From: Thalassotalea psychrophila
Lineage (GTDB): Bacteria > Pseudomonadota > Gammaproteobacteria > Enterobacterales > Alteromonadaceae
NCBI RefSeq assembly: GCF_031583595.1
Contig: NZ_CP134145.1
Span: forward strand, 1,116,001 to 1,180,000
Direction: 5' to 3'
Length of the DNA: 64,000 bases
The notes under the pieces are model-generated. The model did not search any database. It was not told the origin of the DNA and saw only the letters and a list, made by a program, of their open reading frames with translations. Below are positions 17,829 to 26,448 of the stretch, one piece after another; position 1 is the stretch's first letter; the number at the start of each line of letters is the position of its first letter. The translations under genes were made by a program, and so were the position numbers.

Positions 17829-18008
17829 ATGAATATCTTACAAAGATTTATTGAAGACGAAAGCGGTTTAACCGCTGTTGAGTATGCTGTTGCTGGTAGT
17901 TTGGTGGCAGGTGTAGCTGCTGGAGCTTTCACTTTATTAGGGGATGCCGCTGAAGATAGTATCACCTGTCTTAATGGAGCTGTAAACGGGGTAGCAAACC
18001 CTTGTTAG
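17829..18008 (+). CDS. Flp-type (type IVb) pilin 2
   Basis: 59 aa, starting MNILQRFIEDESG before the cleavage site, then LTAVEYAVAGSLVAG. It is a paralogue of the preceding pilin (49 bases away) with the same leader pattern, Glu5 and a C-terminal Cys-x11-Cys pair. It may be a minor subunit or a backup major pilin. Confidence 0.9.
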   Translation: MNILQRFIEDESGLTAVEYAVAGSLVAGVAAGAFTLLGDAAEDSITCLNGAVNGVANPC

Positions 18009-18018
18009 TGATTAAGTT

Positions 18019-18594
18019 GTGATTTTGGATACGCAACATACGCAACTTATATTATTAGGGATTATTGCTTTAGCATTTTTCCTAGCACTGTATTTTGATC
18101 TTCGTATTCAAAAAATCCCAAATATACTTTGTTTGTATGTTGTCGCCATCGGTTTTACCGTTCAGTTTATGTTTTTCGGTTGGGCCGGTGGTTTAAATGG
18201 ATTGTTAGGTTTACTGACAGCATTTATCATTTTGTTTCCTGCCTTTTATTTTAAAGTGTTAGGCGCAGGAGATGTAAAGTTAATGATGGCGGTAGGTGTT
18301 ATCACCGGCCCTGAGTTAATTGCTTGGTCAGTTGCATACGCGACTATCGCTGGAGGGGTAACTAGTCTAGTTTTAGTTTTATACAAAACCGGTTGGCAGG
18401 GCGTTAAGGCTACTTTAGTGCGTTATTACCAGTGTTTTTATGTTAAGAAGTATTTCAAGCCTAGTGCTGGTGAAGCAGCAGCTCTTCGAGTACCTTATGC
18501 TCCAGCGTTAGCAATAGGTTGGCTTTGGGCATGTAGCCAAAATGAAGAAATACTATTTGCAATTTCAACGTTTAGATATCAGTTTTTCTCTTAG
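18019..18594 (+). CDS. tadV: Prepilin peptidase, TadV/CpaA (A24 family)
   Basis: 191 aa polytopic membrane protein. The two catalytic aspartates are visible: one in FDLRIQKIPN near residue 27, and one in the GAGDVKLMMA motif near 87-96. The short form without the methyltransferase domain is typical of Tad-locus peptidases, which cleave Flp pilins and TadE/F pseudopilins after the leader glycine. The start is GTG at 18019, ten bases after the pilin 2 stop. Confidence 0.9.
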   Translation: MILDTQHTQLILLGIIALAFFLALYFDLRIQKIPNILCLYVVAIGFTVQFMFFGWAGGLNGLLGLLTAFIILFPAFYFKVLGAGDVKLMMAVGVITGPELIAWSVAYATIAGGVTSLVLVLYKTGWQGVKATLVRYYQCFYVKKYFKPSAGEAAALRVPYAPALAIGWLWACSQNEEILFAISTFRYQFFS

Positions 18595-18614
18595 TGCATA
18601 TTTAAGGTATCGTC

Positions 18615-20102
18615 ATGAATTTATTTAAATTTAATAAAAAACCGTCAGAGAGTGAAAGTAACGAAGTTACTAAAGTTGATGATTTAACTGAAGGTTCTAA
18701 TAATAAAATAAACTTCGATGCTGAGGAAGGTAGTAAGGTTGAAGATGGCTCTATTGATTTTCCACTAAAAGATGCAGTCGAAACTAGAAGTGTTGCAGAA
18801 AATGTAAGCAGTGAAAAAGTTCATTTCAGTAAAGAACTTGACTTTCTAGATATAGCACCAACTCCTCAAACAGTTTTAGAAACTGGCTTATCAACAACAT
18901 TAGTAATTGAATTAATGTTAAAGCATCTGCAAAACGCGGGTATTTTAACATTAAAAGAATTATCAACAAAGCTGTGTATTAGTGGTTCAATTATTCAAGA
19001 GCTTATTGATATATGTAAGGCTAAGTCTTGGGTTGAAAACGTATCACAAAGTGCAAGTGAACAAATGCGTTTTACTTTAAGTTCAATAGGTGACTTACAA
19101 GCAGACAAAGCGCTGTTAAAAAATGGCTACCTTGGTCCTGCTCCTATTCCTTTAGATCAATACACTGAAATTTGCTTAAAACAAACTAGCCGCGATCAGG
19201 TGGTCACCAATGATGATATTAATTCTATTTTTGCAGATTTAACCTTTTCAAATGAACTGATTGAAAAAATCGGACCATCATTAAATTCTATTAAACCAAT
19301 ATTAATATATGGTGCTGCAGGTACCGGTAAAAGTTTCTTTTGCCGTCATTTAAATTTAGTGTTTGGTGGTGAAGTTTTGATACCACATGCAATCGAAGTA
19401 AATAATGAAATTGTGCAAGTGTTTGACCCAGAAATTCATCAACTATCTGAGCAGCCAATACAAGAAAATGTATTAAAAATAGCTTCTGGTTTTGATCCTC
19501 GTTGGTTGTTATGTAAACGCCCTTTAGTGGTTAGCGGCGGTGAACTATCGGCAGATATGCTTGAAGTTCGCTATGATAAAGCCTCAAAAATTTACCGAGC
19601 ACCTCTACAGCTTAAAGCTAACAACGGCATATTATTGTTGGATGATTTAGGTCGTCAAAAAATCACCCCGAAAGAGCTGTTTAACCGTTGGATTATTCCT
19701 TTAGAAGAGCGTAGAGATTTTCTTTCTCTGCAATCAGGCCTTCATTTTGAATTACCGTTTGAGCTACTTTTATTATTTTCAACTAACTTAACACCGACTG
19801 ATTTAGTTGATGAAGCATTTTTGAGAAGGCTTGGTTATAAAGTTGAGTTTGAACAATTAACTAAAGAGTTATATCAAGAAATTTGGTTTAAAGAATGCAT
19901 TGAATATAACTTGTTATGCGAGATGGCAGTGTTTGATTATTTAGTAGAGCACATGCATCAAATGCATAACCGTAAATTCCTTCCTTGTTATCCTCGAGAT
20001 TTGATTTCTATTGTCAGCGATCAAATTAAATTTAAGCAATTAGAGTCGACGATAACTAAAGAATTATTAGACTTTGCCTGGCATAGTTATTTCGTTAAGT
20101 AA
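18615..20102 (+). CDS. HTH-AAA+ ATPase embedded in the Tad locus
   Basis: 495 aa. An acidic, low-complexity N-terminus (1-75) is followed by a winged-helix-like segment (about 95-160, LKELSTKLCISGSIIQELI). The AAA+ core has Walker A GAAGTGKS at 233-240, Walker B ILLLDD at 339-344, sensor-1-like FSTNLTP, and a box VDEAFLRRLGYKVEF. I recall related AAA ATPases with a GPAPVPL-type linker in other bacteria, with no assigned function. It sits between tadV and rcpC with short gaps, so it is part of the operon. It is not one of the standard Tad ATPases (TadA, TadZ). Confidence 0.8.
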   Translation: MNLFKFNKKPSESESNEVTKVDDLTEGSNNKINFDAEEGSKVEDGSIDFPLKDAVETRSVAENVSSEKVHFSKELDFLDIAPTPQTVLETGLSTTLVIELMLKHLQNAGILTLKELSTKLCISGSIIQELIDICKAKSWVENVSQSASEQMRFTLSSIGDLQADKALLKNGYLGPAPIPLDQYTEICLKQTSRDQVVTNDDINSIFADLTFSNELIEKIGPSLNSIKPILIYGAAGTGKSFFCRHLNLVFGGEVLIPHAIEVNNEIVQVFDPEIHQLSEQPIQENVLKIASGFDPRWLLCKRPLVVSGGELSADMLEVRYDKASKIYRAPLQLKANNGILLLDDLGRQKITPKELFNRWIIPLEERRDFLSLQSGLHFELPFELLLLFSTNLTPTDLVDEAFLRRLGYKVEFEQLTKELYQEIWFKECIEYNLLCEMAVFDYLVEHMHQMHNRKFLPCYPRDLISIVSDQIKFKQLESTITKELLDFAWHSYFVK

Positions 20103-20142
20103 GCGGTACGGATTAATAATGTTTAGCGAATAAGGAGATTTT

Positions 20143-20958
20143 GTGAACAAGAATGTAGCTGTATTTATATTACTTTCAATCGTTTTTGGTTTAGGAGCTG
20201 TATTCCTTGCTAAGAATTGGCTTGATAAAAATCAATCACAAACCGTTGAAGTCGGTCAGGCACAAGTGATAACGGTCAATGCTGCGTTGCAAACAGGAAG
20301 CATTATTGAAGCAAAGCATTTAACCGTTAAAACAATTCCAGAATCAATGGTCCCAGAAGGAGCCGTAACTAGGCTTGAAGATGCAACGGGCATGATTGCT
20401 AAAAGCAAATTATATAATGGCGATATACTTCATACCAAACGTATCGCTAAAAAAGGTGAAGGAAGCTCACTAGCAAGTTTGATAAGTCCGCATATGCGTG
20501 CTGTTTCGATAAGAGTAAATGATGTTGTTGGAGTGTCAGGGTTTATATTACCTGGCAATACCGTTGACATTTTAATTACTTATCGGGGTAAAAGCGCAGC
20601 TAATACAGAAGTTGTATTGTCAAACATAAAAATATTAGCAGTAGATCAAAGAGCTTCAAATGATGAAAACAAACCGCAGATCGTACGGGCTGTAACTCTA
20701 GAAGTCACGCTTGAACAGGCAGAAACATTAATGAGTGCGCAAAATAAAGGCAGCTTACAACTCGCTTTAAGAAACCCTAATGATAAAGCAGAAGTAGCAC
20801 TTTTTGATCCCGAACAAGATGAGAAAGCATTCGAACAAGCAGCAAAAGAGGCGAGTTCAGAAACTCAAACTGTTGCAGTTAATTCATTAACAGGTCGAAA
20901 CAAAGTTGAAATTATTCGCGGTATTGAAAAAGAATCTGTACAAGTTTCAAATAATTAG
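20143..20958 (+). CDS. cpaB: Flp pilus assembly protein RcpC/CpaB
   Basis: 271 aa. One N-terminal membrane helix (about 5-25), then a SAF-type domain (about 45-105) and the RcpC/CpaB domain (about 110-225) with MRAVSIRVNDVVGVSGFILPGN. The protein is periplasmic, anchored to the inner membrane, and works with the secretin. The initiator is GTG at 20143 after AAGGAG. Normal length. Confidence 0.9.
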   Translation: MNKNVAVFILLSIVFGLGAVFLAKNWLDKNQSQTVEVGQAQVITVNAALQTGSIIEAKHLTVKTIPESMVPEGAVTRLEDATGMIAKSKLYNGDILHTKRIAKKGEGSSLASLISPHMRAVSIRVNDVVGVSGFILPGNTVDILITYRGKSAANTEVVLSNIKILAVDQRASNDENKPQIVRAVTLEVTLEQAETLMSAQNKGSLQLALRNPNDKAEVALFDPEQDEKAFEQAAKEASSETQTVAVNSLTGRNKVEIIRGIEKESVQVSNN

Positions 20959-20973
20959 ACAAGGACTACAACA

Positions 20974-22452
20974 ATGAAAAATTATAATGTAGGACTCTTA
21001 TTTGTATTAACGTTAACTATTTTTATAAATAGTGCAATAAACAATAATGCAGTTGCTGGTGGTCCAACGGAAAAAGAAGCAAATGCAATAAAGGTTCCTA
21101 TTTTTAAATCTAGAAATTTAAAAATGAAGCATCCTATTCATCGCATTTCAATTGGTAACCCGGATATAGCCGATATTTTAGTATTACGCCAAGACGAACT
21201 TTATGTTGTAGGTAAAACGTTAGGTCATACTAACGTGATCATATGGGATGAAAACGACAAGGTTGTTGATTTATTTAATCTTGAAGTATCCCATGATTTG
21301 AACGGCCTAAGAGAGCGTTTTTATCACTACCTACCAAAAGAAAAAATTGGTGTTGAAAGCTCACAGGGTCAACTAGTACTAAGTGGCCAATCTTCATCAT
21401 TAACTAAAATGAATATGGCCATGGAGCTCGCGAGGGCATATGCAGAAGCAGCGAGCGGCGGTTCAGCAAAGAGTGAAGTGTTAAATATGCTAAGTGTGGG
21501 TGGTGGCCAACAAGTAATGTTGGAGGTCACTGTTGCTGAGGTTCAAAGTGAAGTTGCCCGTAGGTTAGATTCAAAAATGTTATTGCGTTTTGATGGAACA
21601 GACGGCTCTGGTGGGATTGTTTCTGGTGGAGATTTGTTTGATGCCATTGGCGTTAGCCCGACCATTTCAAGAGGTTTTTTCGGTTCATATTTAGATGGCG
21701 ATATGTTGTTAAATTTTGCCTTTGATGTAGCAAAACAGCATGGGTTGGCAAAAATATTAGCAGAGCCTAATATTACCGCATTAAGTGGCCAAAAAGCAGA
21801 TTTCTTATCAGGTGGTGAAGTACCAATCCCTACCGCAGGGGGAAGCAGCTCAGGCACAGGCGTTCAATATAGAGATTTTGGTGTAGGCGTAAGTTTTGTT
21901 CCTACAATTCTCGACTCAGGAAAAATAAACTTAAGTTTAAATGTGTTAGTCAGCGAGCTAAGTAATTCAAATTCACTAACTATTAGACCTGACGGCTCAG
22001 GTAGTGCTTTTGTTGTCCCTTCAATTATTAAACGAACTACATCAACAACAGTTGAGCTTGGCGATGGGCAAACAATTGCCATCGGCGGTTTAATAAGTGA
22101 CACACTACGTGAAAGCGTCGATAAAATCCCAGGTCTTGGGGACATTCCAATTTTAGGGCAGTTATTTCGTAGCCAGGAGTTTGTTAAGGGCCAGTCAGAA
22201 TTAGTCATTATGGTTACACCAAGGTTAGTTCGTCCATTTAATAAAAAAGGGATGGAACTACCAACCGATAATTTTGTACCGGTATCAGATATGGAGTTTT
22301 ACTTAATGGGTAAAATGACGCCAAGAGAAAGACCTGAGGATGAACCAAACTCACCAAATCAAATTGAGGATAGTAATGAAGAGATGCTACCCGATAATGG
22401 CGGTACTCAGCAAAAATACGGTCATGAATTAACTACTGGTGAAGAGGGATAA
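20974..22452 (+). CDS. cpaC: Tad secretin RcpA/CpaC
   Basis: 492 aa, exported. Residues about 35-110 are the pilus-type secretin N-domain (KSRNLKMKHPIHRISIGNPD). About 160-420 is the secretin core, with VMLEVTVAEV, the glycine-rich GGEVPIPTAGGSSSGTG loop and the end LVIMVTPRLVRP. It would form the outer-membrane channel of the Tad pilus. The acidic C-terminal tail (about 440-492) is Pro/Glu/Asn-rich. Confidence 0.92.
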   Translation: MKNYNVGLLFVLTLTIFINSAINNNAVAGGPTEKEANAIKVPIFKSRNLKMKHPIHRISIGNPDIADILVLRQDELYVVGKTLGHTNVIIWDENDKVVDLFNLEVSHDLNGLRERFYHYLPKEKIGVESSQGQLVLSGQSSSLTKMNMAMELARAYAEAASGGSAKSEVLNMLSVGGGQQVMLEVTVAEVQSEVARRLDSKMLLRFDGTDGSGGIVSGGDLFDAIGVSPTISRGFFGSYLDGDMLLNFAFDVAKQHGLAKILAEPNITALSGQKADFLSGGEVPIPTAGGSSSGTGVQYRDFGVGVSFVPTILDSGKINLSLNVLVSELSNSNSLTIRPDGSGSAFVVPSIIKRTTSTTVELGDGQTIAIGGLISDTLRESVDKIPGLGDIPILGQLFRSQEFVKGQSELVIMVTPRLVRPFNKKGMELPTDNFVPVSDMEFYLMGKMTPRERPEDEPNSPNQIEDSNEEMLPDNGGTQQKYGHELTTGEEG

Positions 22453-22456
22453 AACC

Positions 22457-22741
22457 ATGAAAAATCTAATAAAAACATTTTCGCTTCTATTAATCATTTC
22501 TGGATGTTCTTCTAACGACCCTTATCCAATTACAGAATCGATTGCTAAAATTAATGAAAAACAAATTTTAGATCCTATGGCTCCAGAAAATAATGAGGGC
22601 ATAGTTAATGATTTAGATGGTAAATATGGTGAAAAAGTTGTTACTAGCTATCAAGGCTCTAGTGTTGCTCCATCAGAGGGACAAACAAGTACCAATGCTC
22701 AACACCTTATAAAATCGGGGTCAGGTGGGTCAGGCAACTAA
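22457..22741 (+). CDS. Small lipoprotein in the Tad locus
   Basis: 94 aa from the ATG at 22457, which has GAGGGAT upstream; a longer start at 22439 would overlap the secretin gene. The N-terminus is a lipoprotein signal with lipobox LIISGC and Cys near 18; the mature part is polar and ends Gly/Ser-rich. It occupies the place where RcpB/CpaD lipoproteins are encoded in other loci, but is less than half their size and I cannot show homology. Confidence 0.75.
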   Translation: MKNLIKTFSLLLIISGCSSNDPYPITESIAKINEKQILDPMAPENNEGIVNDLDGKYGEKVVTSYQGSSVAPSEGQTSTNAQHLIKSGSGGSGN

Positions 22742-22760
22742 TTGTTAGTTAGAGGTTTTT

Positions 22761-24116
22761 ATGAAAACTCAAAGTATGTTTAATCAACAAGGCAGTATTT
22801 TAGTGATGTTTACTATTGGCCTTTTTTCTCTTTTTGCTATGGCTGCATTAGCGTTAGATGGTGGGCATTTACTTTTAAATAAAACCAGATTACAAAATAT
22901 TGTAGATACAGCAGCATTAAATGCAGCTAAAGATTTAGTTGATGGTGGAACTCATAATTCGGCAATAATTGCAGCGAAAGCAATCACAGCCTTAAATTTA
23001 GGGTATGCAGATTATCATGAACTGAACTCATCAATAACTACTATGGATTCAGTAATAGTAGAGTTTTCAGAAAAACCAGAGCCTTTTACCGCTGTTGGTA
23101 TAGGTGTAAACGAAGATATTAACCGTTATGTAAAAGTAACCATATCTGGTGTTGAACTTAATAATTTTTTGGCGCAAATTTTTAGTTTTAATAAAGAAGT
23201 TTCAGCAACCGCGTTAGCTGGACCTAGTACCGCATTAGTTGACTGTTATAGCGACTTAGTACCAATGATGGTTTGTTCAAAACCAATTGATTACTCAGCT
23301 ACCCCTCTAGAATATCCGACAGATTCTTTTTTTGGCTACAACCTCAATGAATTGACTGTAATGAAAATTGGTTCTGGCGAAGAAAGTGCAGTTGGCTCTG
23401 GTAACTTCCAATTATTAAACTTAGCCGATAATCATGGAGGAGCCGATATTCGGACGGCTATGGCTGGAGCTGGTTTGTCAAATGGTGAAGTTTGCTTGAA
23501 TGTTGATGAGGGACTTACCACGGCTCCTGGTAATAAGGTCGGACCTTCTTTACAAGGACTTAATACACGATTTGGTACTTCAACCGTACCTGGCGACAAA
23601 GATGGTATTTATCCTCCAGATATTAATACCTGCCAAGGAGCGAGATTAGATTTAGAAGATGGAAAATTAGTTGATTCAGATAACAATCCTGTTTTTGAAT
23701 ATGATGATAATGGTGTGCCCATCTTTGAATATGATTCTTTTGGAGATCTTATTTTTCCGACAGGAGTTTATAGTTATAACCAATATTTAGATGCAAGTTT
23801 GCTAAGTGGAGAACAATGCTCCTCTCCTAATACAGGTTCAACAATTGAACCGGGAGGCGCAGATGAACGAAGAATTTTAAATGTTGTTATCGCAGAGTGC
23901 GATGGAACTGCAAATGGTCTCGAAGTTCCTAAATATGTTGGCTCTGGTTGTTTCTTTTTAACCCAAGATCTTGATAATGGAGGGCAGCAAAGTTTTATTA
24001 TTGGTGAATTTACCAAGGAGTGTACCGCTGTAGGGATTCCTGTAGTTGACTCTATAAATAGCCCAGGTCCTTACACTATTGTTTTATATCATGTTCCTAG
24101 TAGTAGTGATTCATAA
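22761..24116 (+). CDS. TadG-like pilus assembly protein
   Basis: 451 aa. The N-terminus, NQQGSILVMFTIGLFSLFAMAALALDGGH, is the TadG/TadE-type helix with the ALDGGHLLLNKTRLQNIVDTAALNAA signature (residues about 30-56). The large remainder is periplasmic, with nine or so cysteines and acidic repeats around 300-330. TadG proteins are pseudopilin-like assembly factors; the C-terminal von Willebrand-type domain of some TadG proteins is not evident here. The stop overlaps the next start by one base. Confidence 0.82.
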   Translation: MKTQSMFNQQGSILVMFTIGLFSLFAMAALALDGGHLLLNKTRLQNIVDTAALNAAKDLVDGGTHNSAIIAAKAITALNLGYADYHELNSSITTMDSVIVEFSEKPEPFTAVGIGVNEDINRYVKVTISGVELNNFLAQIFSFNKEVSATALAGPSTALVDCYSDLVPMMVCSKPIDYSATPLEYPTDSFFGYNLNELTVMKIGSGEESAVGSGNFQLLNLADNHGGADIRTAMAGAGLSNGEVCLNVDEGLTTAPGNKVGPSLQGLNTRFGTSTVPGDKDGIYPPDINTCQGARLDLEDGKLVDSDNNPVFEYDDNGVPIFEYDSFGDLIFPTGVYSYNQYLDASLLSGEQCSSPNTGSTIEPGGADERRILNVVIAECDGTANGLEVPKYVGSGCFFLTQDLDNGGQQSFIIGEFTKECTAVGIPVVDSINSPGPYTIVLYHVPSSSDS

Positions 24117-24643
24117 TGATGTCATTTATAAAAACTACACCTAATAGGCAAAAAGGATTAGCAGCTATTGAGCTAACATTAATTTTGCCAATTTTACTAT
24201 TTTTAGTGTTTGTAATAGTTGAATTTTCTCGCCTTTTATATCAGTACAATACGTTAAATCAGGTTGTAAGGGACACATCAAGGTACCTTATTAACAATGC
24301 AAGACCCATAAGCAATAACATTTATATAAATGATGATATAGCCTTAAATGCTAATGCTATTCTAACTGGGGGGGACTTTAATGGTTCGCATAGCATTTTA
24401 CCTTCATTATCAAATTCAGGTGCGGTGCTAGACACCACAACAGCAGGGAAAAATATAACTTATAGAATTGATGATGTTTATAGTTTTAATATTCTTGTCA
24501 ATGATACAACTGAATATATTACTGTATCAGTTACTTATTTTTGGGAGCCTATATATTCCGATTTATTACCATCATTTGTAACAAGTAAAAGTTTTAATTT
24601 AAATTTTCCGCTTACTGTTCATTATAGTATGAGAGCATTATGA
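24116..24643 (+). CDS. tadE: TadE-like pseudopilin
   Basis: 175 aa. The leader ends RQKG, then LAAIELTLILPILLFLVFVIVEFSRLL, with Glu at +5 as in pilins cleaved by TadV. TadE/TadF proteins are minor pseudopilins needed for Flp fibre assembly. It overlaps both neighbours by a few bases. A second ATG follows directly, so the exact start is uncertain by one codon. Confidence 0.85.
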   Translation: MMSFIKTTPNRQKGLAAIELTLILPILLFLVFVIVEFSRLLYQYNTLNQVVRDTSRYLINNARPISNNIYINDDIALNANAILTGGDFNGSHSILPSLSNSGAVLDTTTAGKNITYRIDDVYSFNILVNDTTEYITVSVTYFWEPIYSDLLPSFVTSKSFNLNFPLTVHYSMRAL

Positions 24644-25164
24644 GCAACTTTTTTAGAAATCATAAAAAGCCAAAAAATACTGGTGTATACACTGTAGAGT
24701 TTGCAATTGTAGGTAGTTTATTCTTTTTACTTTTTTTTAGTGTGATTGAAGTTGCGAGATTAATGTTAACTTGGAATATTTTAACTGAGGTGTCTCGCCG
24801 TGGTGCAAGATTGGCCGTTGTTTGCCCTGTGGTTATGAATAGTGTACTTGATAGCAATGTAGCTAATTCAGCAAGTTTTTCAGAAAAATTTTTACATAAT
24901 TTAACTATGGATAATGTTGAAATAAAATATATGGACTTTTCTGGTTCTATATTAGATTTGGAGGGAAGCCCTGATGCCAACCCACCAGTTTTTCCACAGA
25001 ACACCCCAAATCAAATCAGGTTAGTCAAAGTTTCAATTACAGGTTATCAACACCAACTATTGATCCCAGGATTGTTTTTAACTTTAAATTCCCCAAGTTT
25101 TACGACTGTATTACCCAGAGAAAGCCTTGGAGCTACAAGGTGGGGAGATTCAGATTGTTCGTAA
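24640..25164 (+). CDS. tadF: TadE/TadF-like pseudopilin
   Basis: 174 aa. Leader, then GVYTVEFAIVGSLFFLLFFSVIEVARLML, the TadE-like hydrophobic helix with Glu near +5. Four-base overlap (ATGA) with the previous gene. Two cysteines occur, one mid-protein and one at the very end. It is probably the partner pseudopilin TadF; TadE and TadF cannot be told apart with confidence from sequence alone. Confidence 0.8.
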   Translation: MSNFFRNHKKPKNTGVYTVEFAIVGSLFFLLFFSVIEVARLMLTWNILTEVSRRGARLAVVCPVVMNSVLDSNVANSASFSEKFLHNLTMDNVEIKYMDFSGSILDLEGSPDANPPVFPQNTPNQIRLVKVSITGYQHQLLIPGLFLTLNSPSFTTVLPRESLGATRWGDSDCS

Positions 25165-25197
25165 TTAAACATATACTTAGAGTAAGAGGGTTCCATT

Positions 25198-26448
25198 ATG
25201 GAAGATAAAATTGAACTTAACTCGATTAAATCGTATTCAAATGTTCATAGTAATAATGAAAACAAAAATGAAAGGCGCTCAATGTCATTACCATTCCTAA
25301 TTAAGTTATTATTGGTTTGTGACGATCCTCAGGTAGAATCTGCCACTCAAGAACTGTTATTACCTGTAAAAAATCTAGATTTAATTATAGAAAAGAAGGT
25401 CACATTTATTACGGAAGATTTTCAGGTAGCTGTAGTTGTTTATACTGGTGATGAGCTACAAACAATTAGCAACCTGGAGAAAATTAGTAATGCAGGAATT
25501 AACATTTTAATAGTCGGTGATAACCTACCACAAAAACTGTTAAGAAAATCTATTCAACTATCTATCAAAGATATTGTGCCTTTATCTACTGCGGAAGTTG
25601 AGCTTGTCCCTGCTATATCAGAAGTCGCATCACAGTTAAAAACAGAAGTAAATTTAGCCCCCGTAGTTTCTATTATTAATGGCAAAGGTGGCTCTGGTGC
25701 AAGCTTTATTGCCAGCTCTGTTGGGCAAATTATTAGTAACCATAGCAAAGATGAGCTGGTGATGATCGATGCAGATTTACAACACGGCACGTTAGCAGAT
25801 AGTTTAAATTTGCAACCTGATTATTATTTAGATGATGCGTTAGCTGATATTAAAGAATTAGATGCTACCGCTATACAAAGCATGATGAGTAAAAAAGAAA
25901 ATTTAAGTTTATTGCCAGTAAAAGCTTATTCACAGATAAATCGCTTAGCTCATATCGATCAAAATAAAATAAGCCAACTATTCTCCAAGGTTAGAGCAAA
26001 CTTCAAGTTACTTATTGCAGATTTATCAAGAGGAATAGACTCACTTTCAATTCCCATTCTTGAATCATCAGAGCATATTATGGTGGTTGTTCAACAAAAC
26101 ATTTCTAGTATTCGAGAAGCGAAAGCACTGGTTGAGCAACTTCATAATATTATGGGAATCGCACCGGAAAAAATTAGCATTATCGTTAATAGGTATTCTA
26201 CTAAATTTAGCACTATCACCCCCGATGATATTAAAAATACTGTTGGTGTAGAATCGGTCTTTACAATTTCAAACGATTATCAATTAGCTAGTGCCTGTAC
26301 CGATTTAGGCAAAAGTATTGACGAATTATCAGAATTTAAGCAATTAGAAAAAGAATTTTTAATCATTGCTCAGCAAATAAATGCTAGCAATATTGATATA
26401 TTGCCTAAAACAAAAAGTTTGTGGTCTAGGTTAACGGGTAAATCATAA
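25198..26448 (+). CDS. tadZ: TadZ/CpaE, ParA-like localisation ATPase
   Basis: 416 aa. The N-terminal half (about 33-140) is a receiver-like atypical domain; the C-terminal half is a ParA/MinD-type ATPase. The P-loop is GKGGSGAS at 162-169: the signature lysine (163) is kept, but the usual GK[ST] lysine is replaced by Ala168. ELVMIDADLQHG is the following switch. TadZ marks the pole or site of Tad assembly. Its stop overlaps the tadA start by one base. Confidence 0.88.
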   Translation: MEDKIELNSIKSYSNVHSNNENKNERRSMSLPFLIKLLLVCDDPQVESATQELLLPVKNLDLIIEKKVTFITEDFQVAVVVYTGDELQTISNLEKISNAGINILIVGDNLPQKLLRKSIQLSIKDIVPLSTAEVELVPAISEVASQLKTEVNLAPVVSIINGKGGSGASFIASSVGQIISNHSKDELVMIDADLQHGTLADSLNLQPDYYLDDALADIKELDATAIQSMMSKKENLSLLPVKAYSQINRLAHIDQNKISQLFSKVRANFKLLIADLSRGIDSLSIPILESSEHIMVVVQQNISSIREAKALVEQLHNIMGIAPEKISIIVNRYSTKFSTITPDDIKNTVGVESVFTISNDYQLASACTDLGKSIDELSEFKQLEKEFLIIAQQINASNIDILPKTKSLWSRLTGKS

